Source: Methanocorpusculum parvum (GTDB taxonomy: Archaea > Halobacteriota > Methanomicrobia > Methanomicrobiales > Methanocorpusculaceae). Taken from it: DNA of 50,969 nucleotides. This document shows, one piece after another, positions 42,851 to 50,969 of this stretch. The first letter of the stretch is position 1; every line of letters starts with the position of its first letter. Below the pieces are notes generated by a model, which saw only the letters and a list, made by a program, of their open reading frames with translations, was not told where the DNA came from and did no database searches. The DNA lies in assembly GCA_015063085.1 (NCBI GenBank), contig SUTD01000008.1, positions 1 through 50,969 on the forward strand, given 5' to 3'. The position numbers were made by a program, and so were the translations under genes.

Positions 42851-45800
42851 TGGCAGAACTTGCAGCCTCTCCCCGATACCGTGCGTACCTTGACTCCTTA
42901 ACAGCGGAGCTTGCCCGTATCATGGAGATTGCAAAGGCCGCAAAAGCCAAAGGCTTCGATCCGCGAACCGAGGTCGAAGTCCCGATTGCGTCTGACCTCG
43001 CGGGACGTGTGGAGGCACTCTTAGGATACAAAGGGGTTGCCGCAGAGATTCGTCGTCTTGAAGAAGAGATGTCCCGTGAACTTGCGTCTTTAAAAATCTG
43101 CGATGCCTTTGTTGCCGGAAAGTTCGGCGAGACCAAACGCGAAGACATCGTAGATCACGCAATCCGTACCTCGATGGCTATATTGACTGAAGGAGTTGTT
43201 GCCGCACCAACCGAAGGTGTCGGACAAATCAGCATCCGCAAAAATGATGACGGTTCTGACTACCTCTCCATCGCCTATGCAGGACCAATCCGTTCTGCCG
43301 GAGGAACAGCGCAGGCATTATCTGTTCTTGTCGGCGACTATATCCGCCGTCTCTTAAAGATGGAGCGTTACAAACCCCGGGTAGAAGAGATTGAGCGCTA
43401 CGTTGAAGAGATTAAGCAGTACAACAACATCCAGAGTATGCAGTACCTGCCAAAGGATGATGATATCAGAATGATTATCAAAAACTGCCCGGTCTGCATC
43501 GACGGAGAGCCGACGGAGCAGGAGGAAGTATCCGGATACCGCAATCTGGAACGGGTTGAGACAAACACCGTTCGCGGGGGAATGTGTCTGGTTGTGGCAG
43601 AGGGTATCGGCCTCAAAGCACCAAAGATTCAGAAAAATGTCGCAAAGATGGAGCTTGACGGCTGGGAATGGCTTGAAGATCTCATCAACGGAACAACTCC
43701 GGCAGCGCCTGCCGCAGAGGAAGAAGAGGAACCGGGAATCCATCCAAAGGACAAATACATGCGGGATATGCTTGCGGGACGTCCGGCATTTTCGTACCCG
43801 ATGCGAAAAGGCGGTTTCCGCCTCAGGATGGGCCGCGGGCGAAACACCGGGTTTGCCACCTGCGGTTTCAATCCGGCAACGCTGCATATATTAGGAGACT
43901 ATCTCGCGGTTGGAACGCAGATGAAGGTTGAGCGTCCCGGAAAGGCCTGTGGTGTTGTTCCGGTGACAACCATTGAAGGACCAACAGTCCGCTTAACCTC
44001 CGGAGAGGTTCGCCGGGTTGACGACATGAACGAGGCAAAAGCCCTCCTTGCCGCAAATGAGATTGAGTACATCTTCGACATCGGCGAGATTTTAATCTCC
44101 TTTGGCGAGTTCCTCGAAAACAACCATGTCTTAGCCCCTCCATCCTATTGCGAGGAGTGGTGGATTCAGGAAGGCGGCCCCCGTCACCCGGAGAGTGAAA
44201 CCGAAGCGCTGCGCTTCGTTGCAGAAGGTGCATACCTTCACCCGGACTACACCTGGTTCTGGGATGACTGTACCGAGGAGCAGATTGTCACTCTTTCAGA
44301 CATCGTAGAGCAGACCGGACGATTCGAAGGAGGCGTTCTCTTCATCCCGCAGAATCCGGATGCAAAAGCTGTCCTGGAGGAACTCCTTGTCCCGCACACG
44401 GTTGAAAACGGCGAGTATGTCATCCGCATCCCGCTCGCCTTAATCGCGGGCCTTGGTCTTTCCCCGGAACTGAAGAAACTTGGCACCTGGGATACCTGCG
44501 GGGAGTTTACCAATGGTCTCTCCCTTGCCTCGCACCTTTCGGGAATTAAGATGCGGTCAAAGGCAGGAACCCGTATCGGAGGCCGTATGGGGCGTCCGGG
44601 AAAGTCTGCCCCGCGAAAGATGAAGCCGCCGGTTCATGTGCTCTTCCCGGTTGGAAAGAGCGGAGGGGCCAGACGCTCGGTTGATGCGGCTGCCAAAGCC
44701 TGTGTGGGCGATGAAACCCAGCTCTTCGGCGGAGGGCCTGCCGCAAAGCAGATTGAAGGCTTAATCCATGTGGAGACCGGCGAGCGGAAATGCTCCCGGT
44801 GCGGGACGGTCACCTTCAAGAGTAAGTGCCCGGACTGCGGATCGCACACGGATGCCGTCTACCGCTGTCCTCACTGCGGAAAGATTGGCGAACCGGGAAT
44901 GACTGAGTGTCCGGTCTGTAATGCCGGTCTTGTCTGCTCCAAGGAGAGCATCTTCTCCATGAAGGCGGAGTATGAGACAGCCGTTTCCCGTGTGGGTATT
45001 GAGTATGCCCGCGATATCCCGGAGGTCAAAGGCGTTCAGGGATTAATCTCCAAAGAGCGTGTGGTTGAACCGCTCGAAAAGGGACTGCTTCGCGCAAAGC
45101 ACAACGTCTATGTCTTCCGTGACGGAACCATCCGGTATGATATGATTGACCTGCCGCTGACGCACTTCAAACCGAAGGAAATTGCCGTCTCGGTTGAAAA
45201 GCTCCGCTCAATCGGCTACACGAAAGATACATATGGAAATGAGCTGACCGAGCCGTCACAGGTGGTAGAACTGCTTCCTCAGGATATTCTGGTTTCCGAG
45301 GACTGCGGAGAGTATCTGGTCAGAGTTGCTCAGTACATTGATGAGCTGCTGGTTCATCTCTATGAGCTTGAACCGTTCTATAATGCAGAAAAGCCGGAGG
45401 ATTTGGTCGGGCAGCTCATTATGGGCCTTGCTCCGCACACGTCTGCCGGTGTTCTGGCACGGCTCGTGGGCTTTACAAAGGCGAAGGCAGGGTACGCACA
45501 TCCGTATTATCACGCGGCAAAACGCAGAAACTGTGATGGTGACGAGGATTGCGTGATGCTGATGATGGATGGTCTGGTAAACTTCTCCCGTTCCTTCCTC
45601 CCGAGTACCCGCGGAGGAACGATGGATGCTCCGCTTGTTCTGACCACTACGCTGAACCCGAAGGAGGTTGACAAGGAGACCTTGAACGTGGATATTATGC
45701 CCCGCTATCCGCTCGAGGTCTATGAGGGATGTCTGACGTACACAGCGCCAAAGAATCTCACGAAGTATGTGGACTACGTGGAGGCAAGAGTCGGAACCGA

Positions 45801-46290
45801 GGGACAGTTCGAGGGCTTCCTTTTTACCCATGATACCGATGATATCTCTGCGGGCCCGCTTGATACAATGTATACGAATCCGATGTTCAAGGGAACCGGT
45901 GAGAAGATTATGGCAGAGCTTGACCTGGCGGATAAGATTCGTGCGGTTGATACCGATGATCTGGCAGAGCGTATCTTAAACAGTCACTTAATGCCTGATA
46001 TGATTGGAAATCTGCGGTCGTTTTCGAAGCAGTCGTTCCGCTGTCCGAAGTGTAAGACGAGTCACCGAAGGATGACGCTGTCGGGTAAATGTCCAAAATG
46101 CGGCGGTCCTCTGAAAGCAACTATGCACAAAGGAAATGTCACGAAGTATCTGGATATTGCCAAGTATATGGCTGACAATTATGCGCTTTCCGATTATACC
46201 CGGCAGAGAATCGAGGTGGTCGAGATGAATATCCTGTCGACGTTTGGTGAGGAGGAAAAAGTCCAGATGGATTTATCGGACTTTTTCTAA
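42850..46290 (+). CDS. polC: DNA polymerase D large subunit (DP2)
   Basis: Catalytic subunit of the archaeal replicative DNA polymerase PolD, 1146 aa, full length. The N-terminal domain (AELAASPRYRAYLDSL) is followed by the conserved GPIRSAGGTAQALSVLVGDY (about 141-160). Two zinc modules follow (CSRCG..CPDCG and CPHCG..CPVC, about 644-700). The active-site Asp loop is NCDGDEDC (about 897-904), followed by SRSFLPSTRGGTMDAPLV, and a C-terminal zinc finger is formed by CPKCKTSHRR and CPKCGG. No intein interrupts the gene, unlike in many archaea. The small subunit is not in the window. Confidence 0.97.
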   Translation: MAELAASPRYRAYLDSLTAELARIMEIAKAAKAKGFDPRTEVEVPIASDLAGRVEALLGYKGVAAEIRRLEEEMSRELASLKICDAFVAGKFGETKREDIVDHAIRTSMAILTEGVVAAPTEGVGQISIRKNDDGSDYLSIAYAGPIRSAGGTAQALSVLVGDYIRRLLKMERYKPRVEEIERYVEEIKQYNNIQSMQYLPKDDDIRMIIKNCPVCIDGEPTEQEEVSGYRNLERVETNTVRGGMCLVVAEGIGLKAPKIQKNVAKMELDGWEWLEDLINGTTPAAPAAEEEEEPGIHPKDKYMRDMLAGRPAFSYPMRKGGFRLRMGRGRNTGFATCGFNPATLHILGDYLAVGTQMKVERPGKACGVVPVTTIEGPTVRLTSGEVRRVDDMNEAKALLAANEIEYIFDIGEILISFGEFLENNHVLAPPSYCEEWWIQEGGPRHPESETEALRFVAEGAYLHPDYTWFWDDCTEEQIVTLSDIVEQTGRFEGGVLFIPQNPDAKAVLEELLVPHTVENGEYVIRIPLALIAGLGLSPELKKLGTWDTCGEFTNGLSLASHLSGIKMRSKAGTRIGGRMGRPGKSAPRKMKPPVHVLFPVGKSGGARRSVDAAAKACVGDETQLFGGGPAAKQIEGLIHVETGERKCSRCGTVTFKSKCPDCGSHTDAVYRCPHCGKIGEPGMTECPVCNAGLVCSKESIFSMKAEYETAVSRVGIEYARDIPEVKGVQGLISKERVVEPLEKGLLRAKHNVYVFRDGTIRYDMIDLPLTHFKPKEIAVSVEKLRSIGYTKDTYGNELTEPSQVVELLPQDILVSEDCGEYLVRVAQYIDELLVHLYELEPFYNAEKPEDLVGQLIMGLAPHTSAGVLARLVGFTKAKAGYAHPYYHAAKRRNCDGDEDCVMLMMDGLVNFSRSFLPSTRGGTMDAPLVLTTTLNPKEVDKETLNVDIMPRYPLEVYEGCLTYTAPKNLTKYVDYVEARVGTEGQFEGFLFTHDTDDISAGPLDTMYTNPMFKGTGEKIMAELDLADKIRAVDTDDLAERILNSHLMPDMIGNLRSFSKQSFRCPKCKTSHRRMTLSGKCPKCGGPLKATMHKGNVTKYLDIAKYMADNYALSDYTRQRIEVVEMNILSTFGEEEKVQMDLSDFF

Positions 46291-46335
46291 GCGATTCTGT
46301 GATACAAGTATAAAAAAACGGGTGCGTCCGGGATG

Positions 46336-46962
46336 TTACTGTTCCGGATGCTTTTCCTGATATGATGCTTCAGGCCCCATGGCCAGAAGCTCGTCTAACG
46401 TGTTTACATTTCTAAAGGATTCCAGTTCCGGGTCAACCCCGCGGAACTCTTCCGGCGATACCCGCTTTGTGTTTAACGAAAGAATCATTGCATGAAGCGA
46501 TGCATCGCTGTGCGTTTTCAGATACTCGCGAACAGCGGACACGCGGTATACTGCATGAAGCGGCTCCATGTATGAGTTTTCCCATTCCGGGATAATTACG
46601 TCATACTCTCCGATGTTTTCGAAGAGGTAGGAGACGATTGGTTTGTGAATGGTCGGCATGTCACATGCTGCAATAAAAACCAGTTCGCCTTTTACTTCAT
46701 CAATTCCTGATGCAATTCCGCCGATTGGTCCCAAACCCGGTTCTTTGTCCCAGGTACAGCGGACGATATCAGGGAGTCCGGCAAAATGTGCCGTCTGCTT
46801 TTCATTTTTTGCAACAATGACAATCTCATCTGCGATGCCGGAGAAGGTCATAACGAGGCGGGAGATAAAGGAACATCCTTTGTATGAGAAGAAATACTTT
46901 TCACGGCCGTTGACACGCTTTGCCTCCCCTCCTGCCAGAATCATGGCAGACCTTATCGACAT
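46336..46962 (-). CDS. mobA: Molybdenum cofactor guanylyltransferase-like nucleotidyltransferase
   Basis: A 208-aa GT-A-fold nucleotidyltransferase. The N-terminal loop MILAGGEAKRVNGREKY, GLGPIGGIASGI and the metal-binding FIAACDMPTI match MobA, which attaches GMP to molybdopterin to form the MGD cofactor used by FdhA. It overlaps the upstream ketopantoate reductase gene by ten bases. Other methanogen NTP transferases share the fold, so the substrate is likely rather than proven. Confidence 0.82.
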   Translation of the reverse strand: MSIRSAMILAGGEAKRVNGREKYFFSYKGCSFISRLVMTFSGIADEIVIVAKNEKQTAHFAGLPDIVRCTWDKEPGLGPIGGIASGIDEVKGELVFIAACDMPTIHKPIVSYLFENIGEYDVIIPEWENSYMEPLHAVYRVSAVREYLKTHSDASLHAMILSLNTKRVSPEEFRGVDPELESFRNVNTLDELLAMGPEASYQEKHPEQ

Positions 46963-47867
46963 CTCAGTCCCTCCGCGAAGTGTGTCAGATGGACAATTGT
47001 CTCGTTAACCGGTGTTGAAATCCCGTGTTTTTGTCCCAGGCGAACAATTGCACCATTAATATAGTCAACTTCGGTCAGCCGTTTTGCTGTGATATCCTGA
47101 TACATTGAGCTGTAGTGTGCGGCCGTCGGCGGGATTTTCTGTGTCCTTAAATATTCAAGATATTCATCTGCACTCTTCTGCGGAAGGACAACTCCTTCGG
47201 CCGCGGAGACTGCAAATGCTTCACGGACAATTCCCTCGATGATATGCCATGCAGGCTCCTGCAGAAGCTCTCCATATGGGCATTCCATGACTGCTCCAAG
47301 CGGGTTTAAGGAACAGCTGTAGAATGCTTTGCCCCATACTGCTCCGCGGGCATTTTCTGAAGATACGGAGCGCATGCCGCACTTGTTGAAGAGATCTGTC
47401 AGGGCAGTTACCTTCTCGTCGATGCCTGACGGGAAGCGGCCGAAAACCGTTTCTCCTCCATCCACAGAGACGTGAATCGCGGAATCAGACACCCATTCAA
47501 AGCCGGTAATAATCATCGCGCCGATTACATTGTCTGTATATTCTGCGATAATTTCTTCGTTTCCTATGCCGTTTTGGAGACTTACAACCTCCGCATCTCC
47601 AAAGATTCCCTGATATTCTTCACAGATATCGCGTGTTGCAGCGGATTTAGTGGAGATGATAATATAGTCCCACGGACCTTCCGGAGGCTTCGTTCCGACA
47701 GAAAGAGGCATAGTCTCCTCTCCCCAGATTCCTGTCATCGTAAAGGCATTTCTGGTAATCGCCGAGACACAGCGCTCACGGCAGACGGCAAACACTTCTG
47801 CATGCTTCGAAAGCTTTGCCGCAACTGTCAAACCCACTGCCCCTGCACCAAGTATTAAGATTCGCAT
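46953..47867 (-). CDS. panE: 2-dehydropantoate 2-reductase
   Basis: Ketopantoate reductase, 304 aa, for coenzyme A biosynthesis. Rossmann motif LGAGAVGLTVAAKL at the N terminus, LQNGIGNEE (about 97-105), the catalytic Lys region NARGAVWGKAFYSCSLNPLGA, and the C-terminal TEVDYINGAIVRLGQKHGISTPVN. It is divergent from the ABC transporter operon and overlaps mobA. Confidence 0.93.
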   Translation of the reverse strand: MRILILGAGAVGLTVAAKLSKHAEVFAVCRERCVSAITRNAFTMTGIWGEETMPLSVGTKPPEGPWDYIIISTKSAATRDICEEYQGIFGDAEVVSLQNGIGNEEIIAEYTDNVIGAMIITGFEWVSDSAIHVSVDGGETVFGRFPSGIDEKVTALTDLFNKCGMRSVSSENARGAVWGKAFYSCSLNPLGAVMECPYGELLQEPAWHIIEGIVREAFAVSAAEGVVLPQKSADEYLEYLRTQKIPPTAAHYSSMYQDITAKRLTEVDYINGAIVRLGQKHGISTPVNETIVHLTHFAEGLRCR

Positions 47868-48054
47868 TCTTCTCTATACATGTGCCGTACAATACAATAA
47901 AAGAACTGATTGGACGGCGGTGAAATTTCTTCCCGGTTTTATCCGCTGAATTTATACAGGCGATTTTGCAGAACGATGTATTGGATTCTGAAAGATTTTA
48001 AAAATATACATCTCGTCAGAAGTGTTTATATCAGATTCAGTCATATTTAGAAGT

Positions 48055-49272
48055 ATGCAGAAAAAGCACTTTGTACTTGCCGCAGCAGTACTCCTTTGTG
48101 CTGCAGTCGTCTTCTCAGCCGGCTGTATTGATGAGGGAGATTCTGATGTAAAAGTTGAGCTCCTGTATGTGGTCCCGGCAAACATGCCGCTGCTCTTAGA
48201 TTCCGGAGCTGTTGACGCAGCAATTACCTGGCAGCCGTTTGTCGCAGGTATTGAAGAAGCAAAGATTGGAAAAGTCATTTCTTACTCTGAGGACCTTCCG
48301 CCGGAAGGCAAATGGGAAGGACACACCTGCTGTGTGTTCGGTGCAAACTCCAATGCTCTGGCAAACCCTGAAATTGCCGCAGACATGACTGCACTGATGA
48401 TTCTTGGAAATGAATACATCACTGACAATCCGGCAAAGGCCGCAGATCTTATTGCAGACTGGCTCTTTGCAAAAGATGATTTAACCTACGGCGGTGTTAG
48501 TGTCAACTCTGTTGATGTCATGAAAGCATCGATTCCGACAATTCTCTTCTCCGGAGAGGTTACTGATGCATGGATTCAGAGCAACGAAGACTTCGTCCAG
48601 TCTCAGCGTGACTTAGGATTAGTTACCGGAAAGCTTGCAAACACCAACAGCGAAGAGACTGAAGCTCTGCTCTTTGACTTCTCTGCCTATGATGCAGCAC
48701 AGGACATTTTAGCGTCCGGCAAATTCTTAGAGCCGAAGACTGCAGTGAAGGAAATTTCCATCGGATACCTCGCATCTGACCACGACGGACCGCTCTTTGT
48801 CCTCTTAAAGGACTGGAAGTTCTTCAAGGACAACTACAACACCTACTTAAAGCCGGTCTCCGAGAAGGTTGGAAAGATTGACAAGGCAGAACTCTACGTC
48901 AACGGAAAGAAGGTCTGTGATGTAAAACTCATCGAAGGAAGCGCAGGTCCGCAGCTGATGACTCTTCTGCAGCAGAACCAGATTCAGTATGCTGTTGCTG
49001 GAACTCCGCCGTTTGTCTCCGCAGTCGACAAATCCACCAGCGCTGTTGACATCAAAATCTTAGCCCCGATTATGATGAACGGTTCCGGTCTTCTCGTCGA
49101 TGATGAATCCCCGGCAGATGACTGGGACAGCTTTATTGAATGGGTTAAGGAACGCAGTGCCGCAGGAAAACCTGTTGTAATCGCAGATCCGCAAAAAAGT
49201 TCTATTCAGGATGTCCAGTTAAAGGCAGCTCTTGACTCTGCCGGTATTGGTTATTCGGTAAAAGCCGCATAA
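48055..49272 (+). CDS. NitT/TauT-type ABC substrate-binding lipoprotein, apparently circularly permuted
   Basis: A 405-aa predicted lipoprotein (signal 1-23, lipobox SAGC with Cys24). Residues about 31-212 (VKVELLYVVPANMPLLLDSG, DAAITWQPF, SYSEDLPPEGKW, ALLFDFSAYD) look like the second half of the usual family. Residues about 232-405 (KEISIGYLASDHDGPLFVLL, YLKPVSEKV, GPQLMTLLQQNQIQYAVAGTPP, SIQDVQLKAALDSAGI) look like the first half. The sequence would read as one normal domain if the two were swapped. The ATG at 48055 directly precedes the basic signal start; TTTATATC at 48025 gives a short leader. It precedes permease and ATPase genes. Confidence 0.85.
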   Translation: MQKKHFVLAAAVLLCAAVVFSAGCIDEGDSDVKVELLYVVPANMPLLLDSGAVDAAITWQPFVAGIEEAKIGKVISYSEDLPPEGKWEGHTCCVFGANSNALANPEIAADMTALMILGNEYITDNPAKAADLIADWLFAKDDLTYGGVSVNSVDVMKASIPTILFSGEVTDAWIQSNEDFVQSQRDLGLVTGKLANTNSEETEALLFDFSAYDAAQDILASGKFLEPKTAVKEISIGYLASDHDGPLFVLLKDWKFFKDNYNTYLKPVSEKVGKIDKAELYVNGKKVCDVKLIEGSAGPQLMTLLQQNQIQYAVAGTPPFVSAVDKSTSAVDIKILAPIMMNGSGLLVDDESPADDWDSFIEWVKERSAAGKPVVIADPQKSSIQDVQLKAALDSAGIGYSVKAA

Positions 49273-49337
49273 CCTCTTCTTTTTTCCTGCATATTCCGTA
49301 TAGTTGATTACAACTGACAACATCTATATAAGTAGAA

Positions 49338-50099
49338 ATGAAATGGTATACGAAGCTCATTCTCCCGATACTTGCTGTGGTTATCTGGGAGATTGCAGCG
49401 GTTCTGGTAAATAACCCCTATATTCTTCCGCGGGTTGAAGATGTATTCGCGGTTTTCTTAACTCCGTTTGCTGATATTTACGGAAGCGGGAGTTTAATCA
49501 GCAACGCGGTTGTCAGTATCACTCGTGTTGTAACCGGCTTTGTTATCGCATGCGTGATTGCTGTCCCGCTTGGAATTATTCTCGGACGCTATCCGAGACT
49601 TGAGAACTTCTGTGACGGATTAATTCAGATTCTCCGCCCGATTCCTCCTATGGCATGGGTTCCGCTTTCCCTCGCCTGGTTTGGAATCGGCATGACCTCG
49701 ATTGTGTTCATCATCGTGATTGGATGTTTCTTCCCGATTCTGGTAAACACCATCGACGGAGTGTCCCGTGTTAAGAAGAGCTGGCTTGAAACCGCAAAAA
49801 TCTATCAGGCAAATGACCGCCAGATTTTATCCAAGGTTCTCCTGCCGGCAGCAGGTCCTGCTATCTGCAACGGTCTGCGCCTTGGATTTGGTATTGCCTG
49901 GATGAGTGTGGTGGCCGCTGAAATGATGCCGGGAGCATCGTCCGGTCTTGGATACTTAATTATGTACACCTACAACTTCGGACAGGTTCACATCATTATC
50001 GCAGGAATGATTGCAATTGGTATCATTGGAATCGCTGCAGATCAGTTATTCCGCATTCTGCAGAAGAAGAAGTTCGCATGGGAGGCACTTGACAAATGA
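49338..50099 (+). CDS. ABC transporter permease (SsuC/TauC type)
   Basis: Membrane permease subunit of a NitT/TauT-family importer, 253 aa, with about six helices. The cytoplasmic coupling loop is visible around KSWLETAKIYQANDRQILSKVLLPAAGPAI (EAA-like loop, about 150-180). It stands 65 nt after the binding protein and overlaps the ATPase gene by four bases (ATGA). The substrate (nitrate, sulfonate, thiamine-precursor or other) cannot be told from sequence. Confidence 0.92.
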   Translation: MKWYTKLILPILAVVIWEIAAVLVNNPYILPRVEDVFAVFLTPFADIYGSGSLISNAVVSITRVVTGFVIACVIAVPLGIILGRYPRLENFCDGLIQILRPIPPMAWVPLSLAWFGIGMTSIVFIIVIGCFFPILVNTIDGVSRVKKSWLETAKIYQANDRQILSKVLLPAAGPAICNGLRLGFGIAWMSVVAAEMMPGASSGLGYLIMYTYNFGQVHIIIAGMIAIGIIGIAADQLFRILQKKKFAWEALDK

Positions 50100-50884
50100 C
50101 CGAAACCGATTGGGACAAAGTATGGGTGAAGGTGGAACACGCAACTAAGCAGTTCTTCACCAAGAAAGGTACGGTAACCGCGCTCGAAGATGTGAACTTA
50201 GAGGTTCATGACGGAGAGTTTGTCTGTCTGCTTGGCCCTTCCGGATGCGGCAAGACCACGCTTCTTCGCATGATTGGCGGTCTCGACGCTCCGACTGCCG
50301 GAACCGTTGAGATTGACGGGGAAATTGTAGATAAGCCGTCTCCGATGATGACTATGGTTTTCCAGGAGTATTCCCTTTACCCGTGGAGAACCATTGCAGA
50401 GAATGTCGGCTTTGGTCTTGAGATGATGAAGGTGCCAAAGGAACAGCGCCAGGCAAAGGTACAGGAGTATCTGGAGCTTGTCGGTCTTCAGGAGTTTGGC
50501 AACAGTTATCCTTATGAGCTTTCCGGCGGTATGCGCCAGCGCGCGGCAGTTGCCCGCGCTCTTGCAAGCGAGCCTGCTGTCATGCTCATGGATGAGCCGT
50601 TTGGCGCGCTTGATGCTCAGACCAGAAACAAGATGCAAAGAGAGCTTCTCGAAATCTGGGAGAAAACCAGGAAGACGATTCTCTTTGTCACCCACAGTGT
50701 TGACGAGGCGGTTTTCCTCGCAGATAAAATTGTGATTCTAACTCCAAGACCGGGCAGAATTCACGAGATTTACGAAAACCCGCTGCCGCGTCCGCGTGAC
50801 AGAACCAGTGTTGAGTTCGCAAGCCTCCGCAAAAAAGTTCTGCAGGTTATCGAGGAACTTGAGCAGGAGAATGCGAACCTTTAA
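50096..50884 (+). CDS. ABC transporter ATP-binding protein (SsuB/TauB type)
   Basis: ATPase subunit, 262 aa, with Walker A GPSGCGKTT (about 48-56), Q-loop VFQEYSLYPW, signature LSGGMRQRAAVARAL, Walker B VMLMDEPF and H-loop FVTHSVDEA. Typical of NitT/TauT importers. It is the last gene of the transporter operon and is followed by the ribosomal protein gene after 56 bases. Confidence 0.95.
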   Translation: MTETDWDKVWVKVEHATKQFFTKKGTVTALEDVNLEVHDGEFVCLLGPSGCGKTTLLRMIGGLDAPTAGTVEIDGEIVDKPSPMMTMVFQEYSLYPWRTIAENVGFGLEMMKVPKEQRQAKVQEYLELVGLQEFGNSYPYELSGGMRQRAAVARALASEPAVMLMDEPFGALDAQTRNKMQRELLEIWEKTRKTILFVTHSVDEAVFLADKIVILTPRPGRIHEIYENPLPRPRDRTSVEFASLRKKVLQVIEELEQENANL

Positions 50885-50889
50885 TATGA
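50880..50889 (+). promoter_or_regulatory. TATA-like element for rpl10e
   Basis: TTTAATATGA overlapping the ATPase stop codon, about 30 bases before a likely start site; a strong ribosome-binding site AGGAGG (50925-50930) then precedes the ATG at 50941. Confidence 0.4.
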
Positions 50890-50940
50890 TACTCGTCTAA
50901 CATAGTTAGCACATTTAGAGAGCTAGGAGGATACTAAAAA

Positions 50941-50969
50941 TGGTAAGAAAGCCAGCAAAGATGTACCGC
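50941..50969 (+). CDS. rpl10e: 50S ribosomal protein L10e, N-terminal start only (cut by window edge)
   Basis: The last 29 bases encode MVRKPAKMY and two bases of the next codon, the highly conserved N terminus of archaeal L10e (L16 homologue). The strong AGGAGG ten bases upstream fits a ribosomal protein gene. Most of the gene lies outside the window. Confidence 0.8.

Noticed and set aside
42850-46290. Intein in the PolD large subunit
   Set aside because: The 1146-residue length and uninterrupted conserved blocks, including the active-site Asp loop, leave no room for one.

Overview
This window comes from a hydrogenotrophic, formate-using methanogenic archaeon, most likely of the order Methanomicrobiales; Methanocorpusculum is my best guess, from protein style only. 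The evidence for an archaeon is the PolD large subunit, aIF2-beta with a TRAM domain, archaeal TrpRS and PheRS, and a 50S L10e start at the right edge. The evidence for a methanogen is a YcaO/TfuA pair of the McrA-thioglycine type, two methanofuran biosynthesis genes (mfnD, mfnF), an F420-type FdhA-FdhB formate dehydrogenase, and the anaerobic homocysteine synthesis set (DUF39 protein, NIL-ferredoxin, UPF0280).

Layout. 1-3.4 kb: aminoacyl-tRNA synthetase operon (trpS end, pheS, pheT). 3.5-3.7 kb: a large imperfect palindrome. 3.8-7.5 kb: a DMT exporter, a 0.9 kb gene-poor stretch ending in a strongly structured leader-like RNA, then an envelope-type trio (DUF4013 membrane protein, repeat-bearing lipoprotein, double zinc-ribbon protein). 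7.6-11.5 kb, minus strand: aIF2-beta, feoB with a DtxR-FeoA regulator, and a Cas4-like nuclease. 11.7 kb: tRNA-Thr. 12.2-16.2 kb: ycaO-tfuA-thiF operon, then PspC, a stand-alone ArcS-type domain, an IMPACT-family protein and a small Cys protein.

16.3-19.7 kb: an McrBC restriction cassette enclosed by a 57-bp inverted repeat (51/57 identical), lying beside tRNA-Gln and tRNA-Leu. tRNA-Leu is followed by degenerate tandem repeats that each end in a tRNA-3'-end-like string, which suggests a used integration hotspot. 20.3-23.8 kb, minus strand: mrp-mfnD-mfnF-surE operon. 24-29.5 kb: a secreted PGF-pre-PGF-like protein, fdhAB with a hairpin terminator, and nifB. 29.6-34.1 kb: a 1098-residue TPR protein, rlmH, purC. 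34.1-37.8 kb, minus strand: an LCAT-like hydrolase and the homocysteine operon. 37.9-46.3 kb: a metallo-beta-lactamase-fold protein with an unusual metal motif, a flavin-binding protein, two conserved archaeal hypotheticals, and DUF432-mscS-HEAT-polC. 46.3-47.9 kb, minus strand: ketopantoate reductase and mobA. 48-50.9 kb: a NitT/TauT-type ABC transporter whose substrate-binding lipoprotein appears circularly permuted. The window ends in the first codons of rpl10e.

The most notable items are the permuted binding protein, the inverted-repeat-bounded McrBC island at tRNA genes, the structured leader upstream of the DUF4013 gene, the thiF gene in the McrA thioamidation operon, and the 200-bp palindrome after pheT. 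All family calls come from reading sequences by eye; no database search was run.
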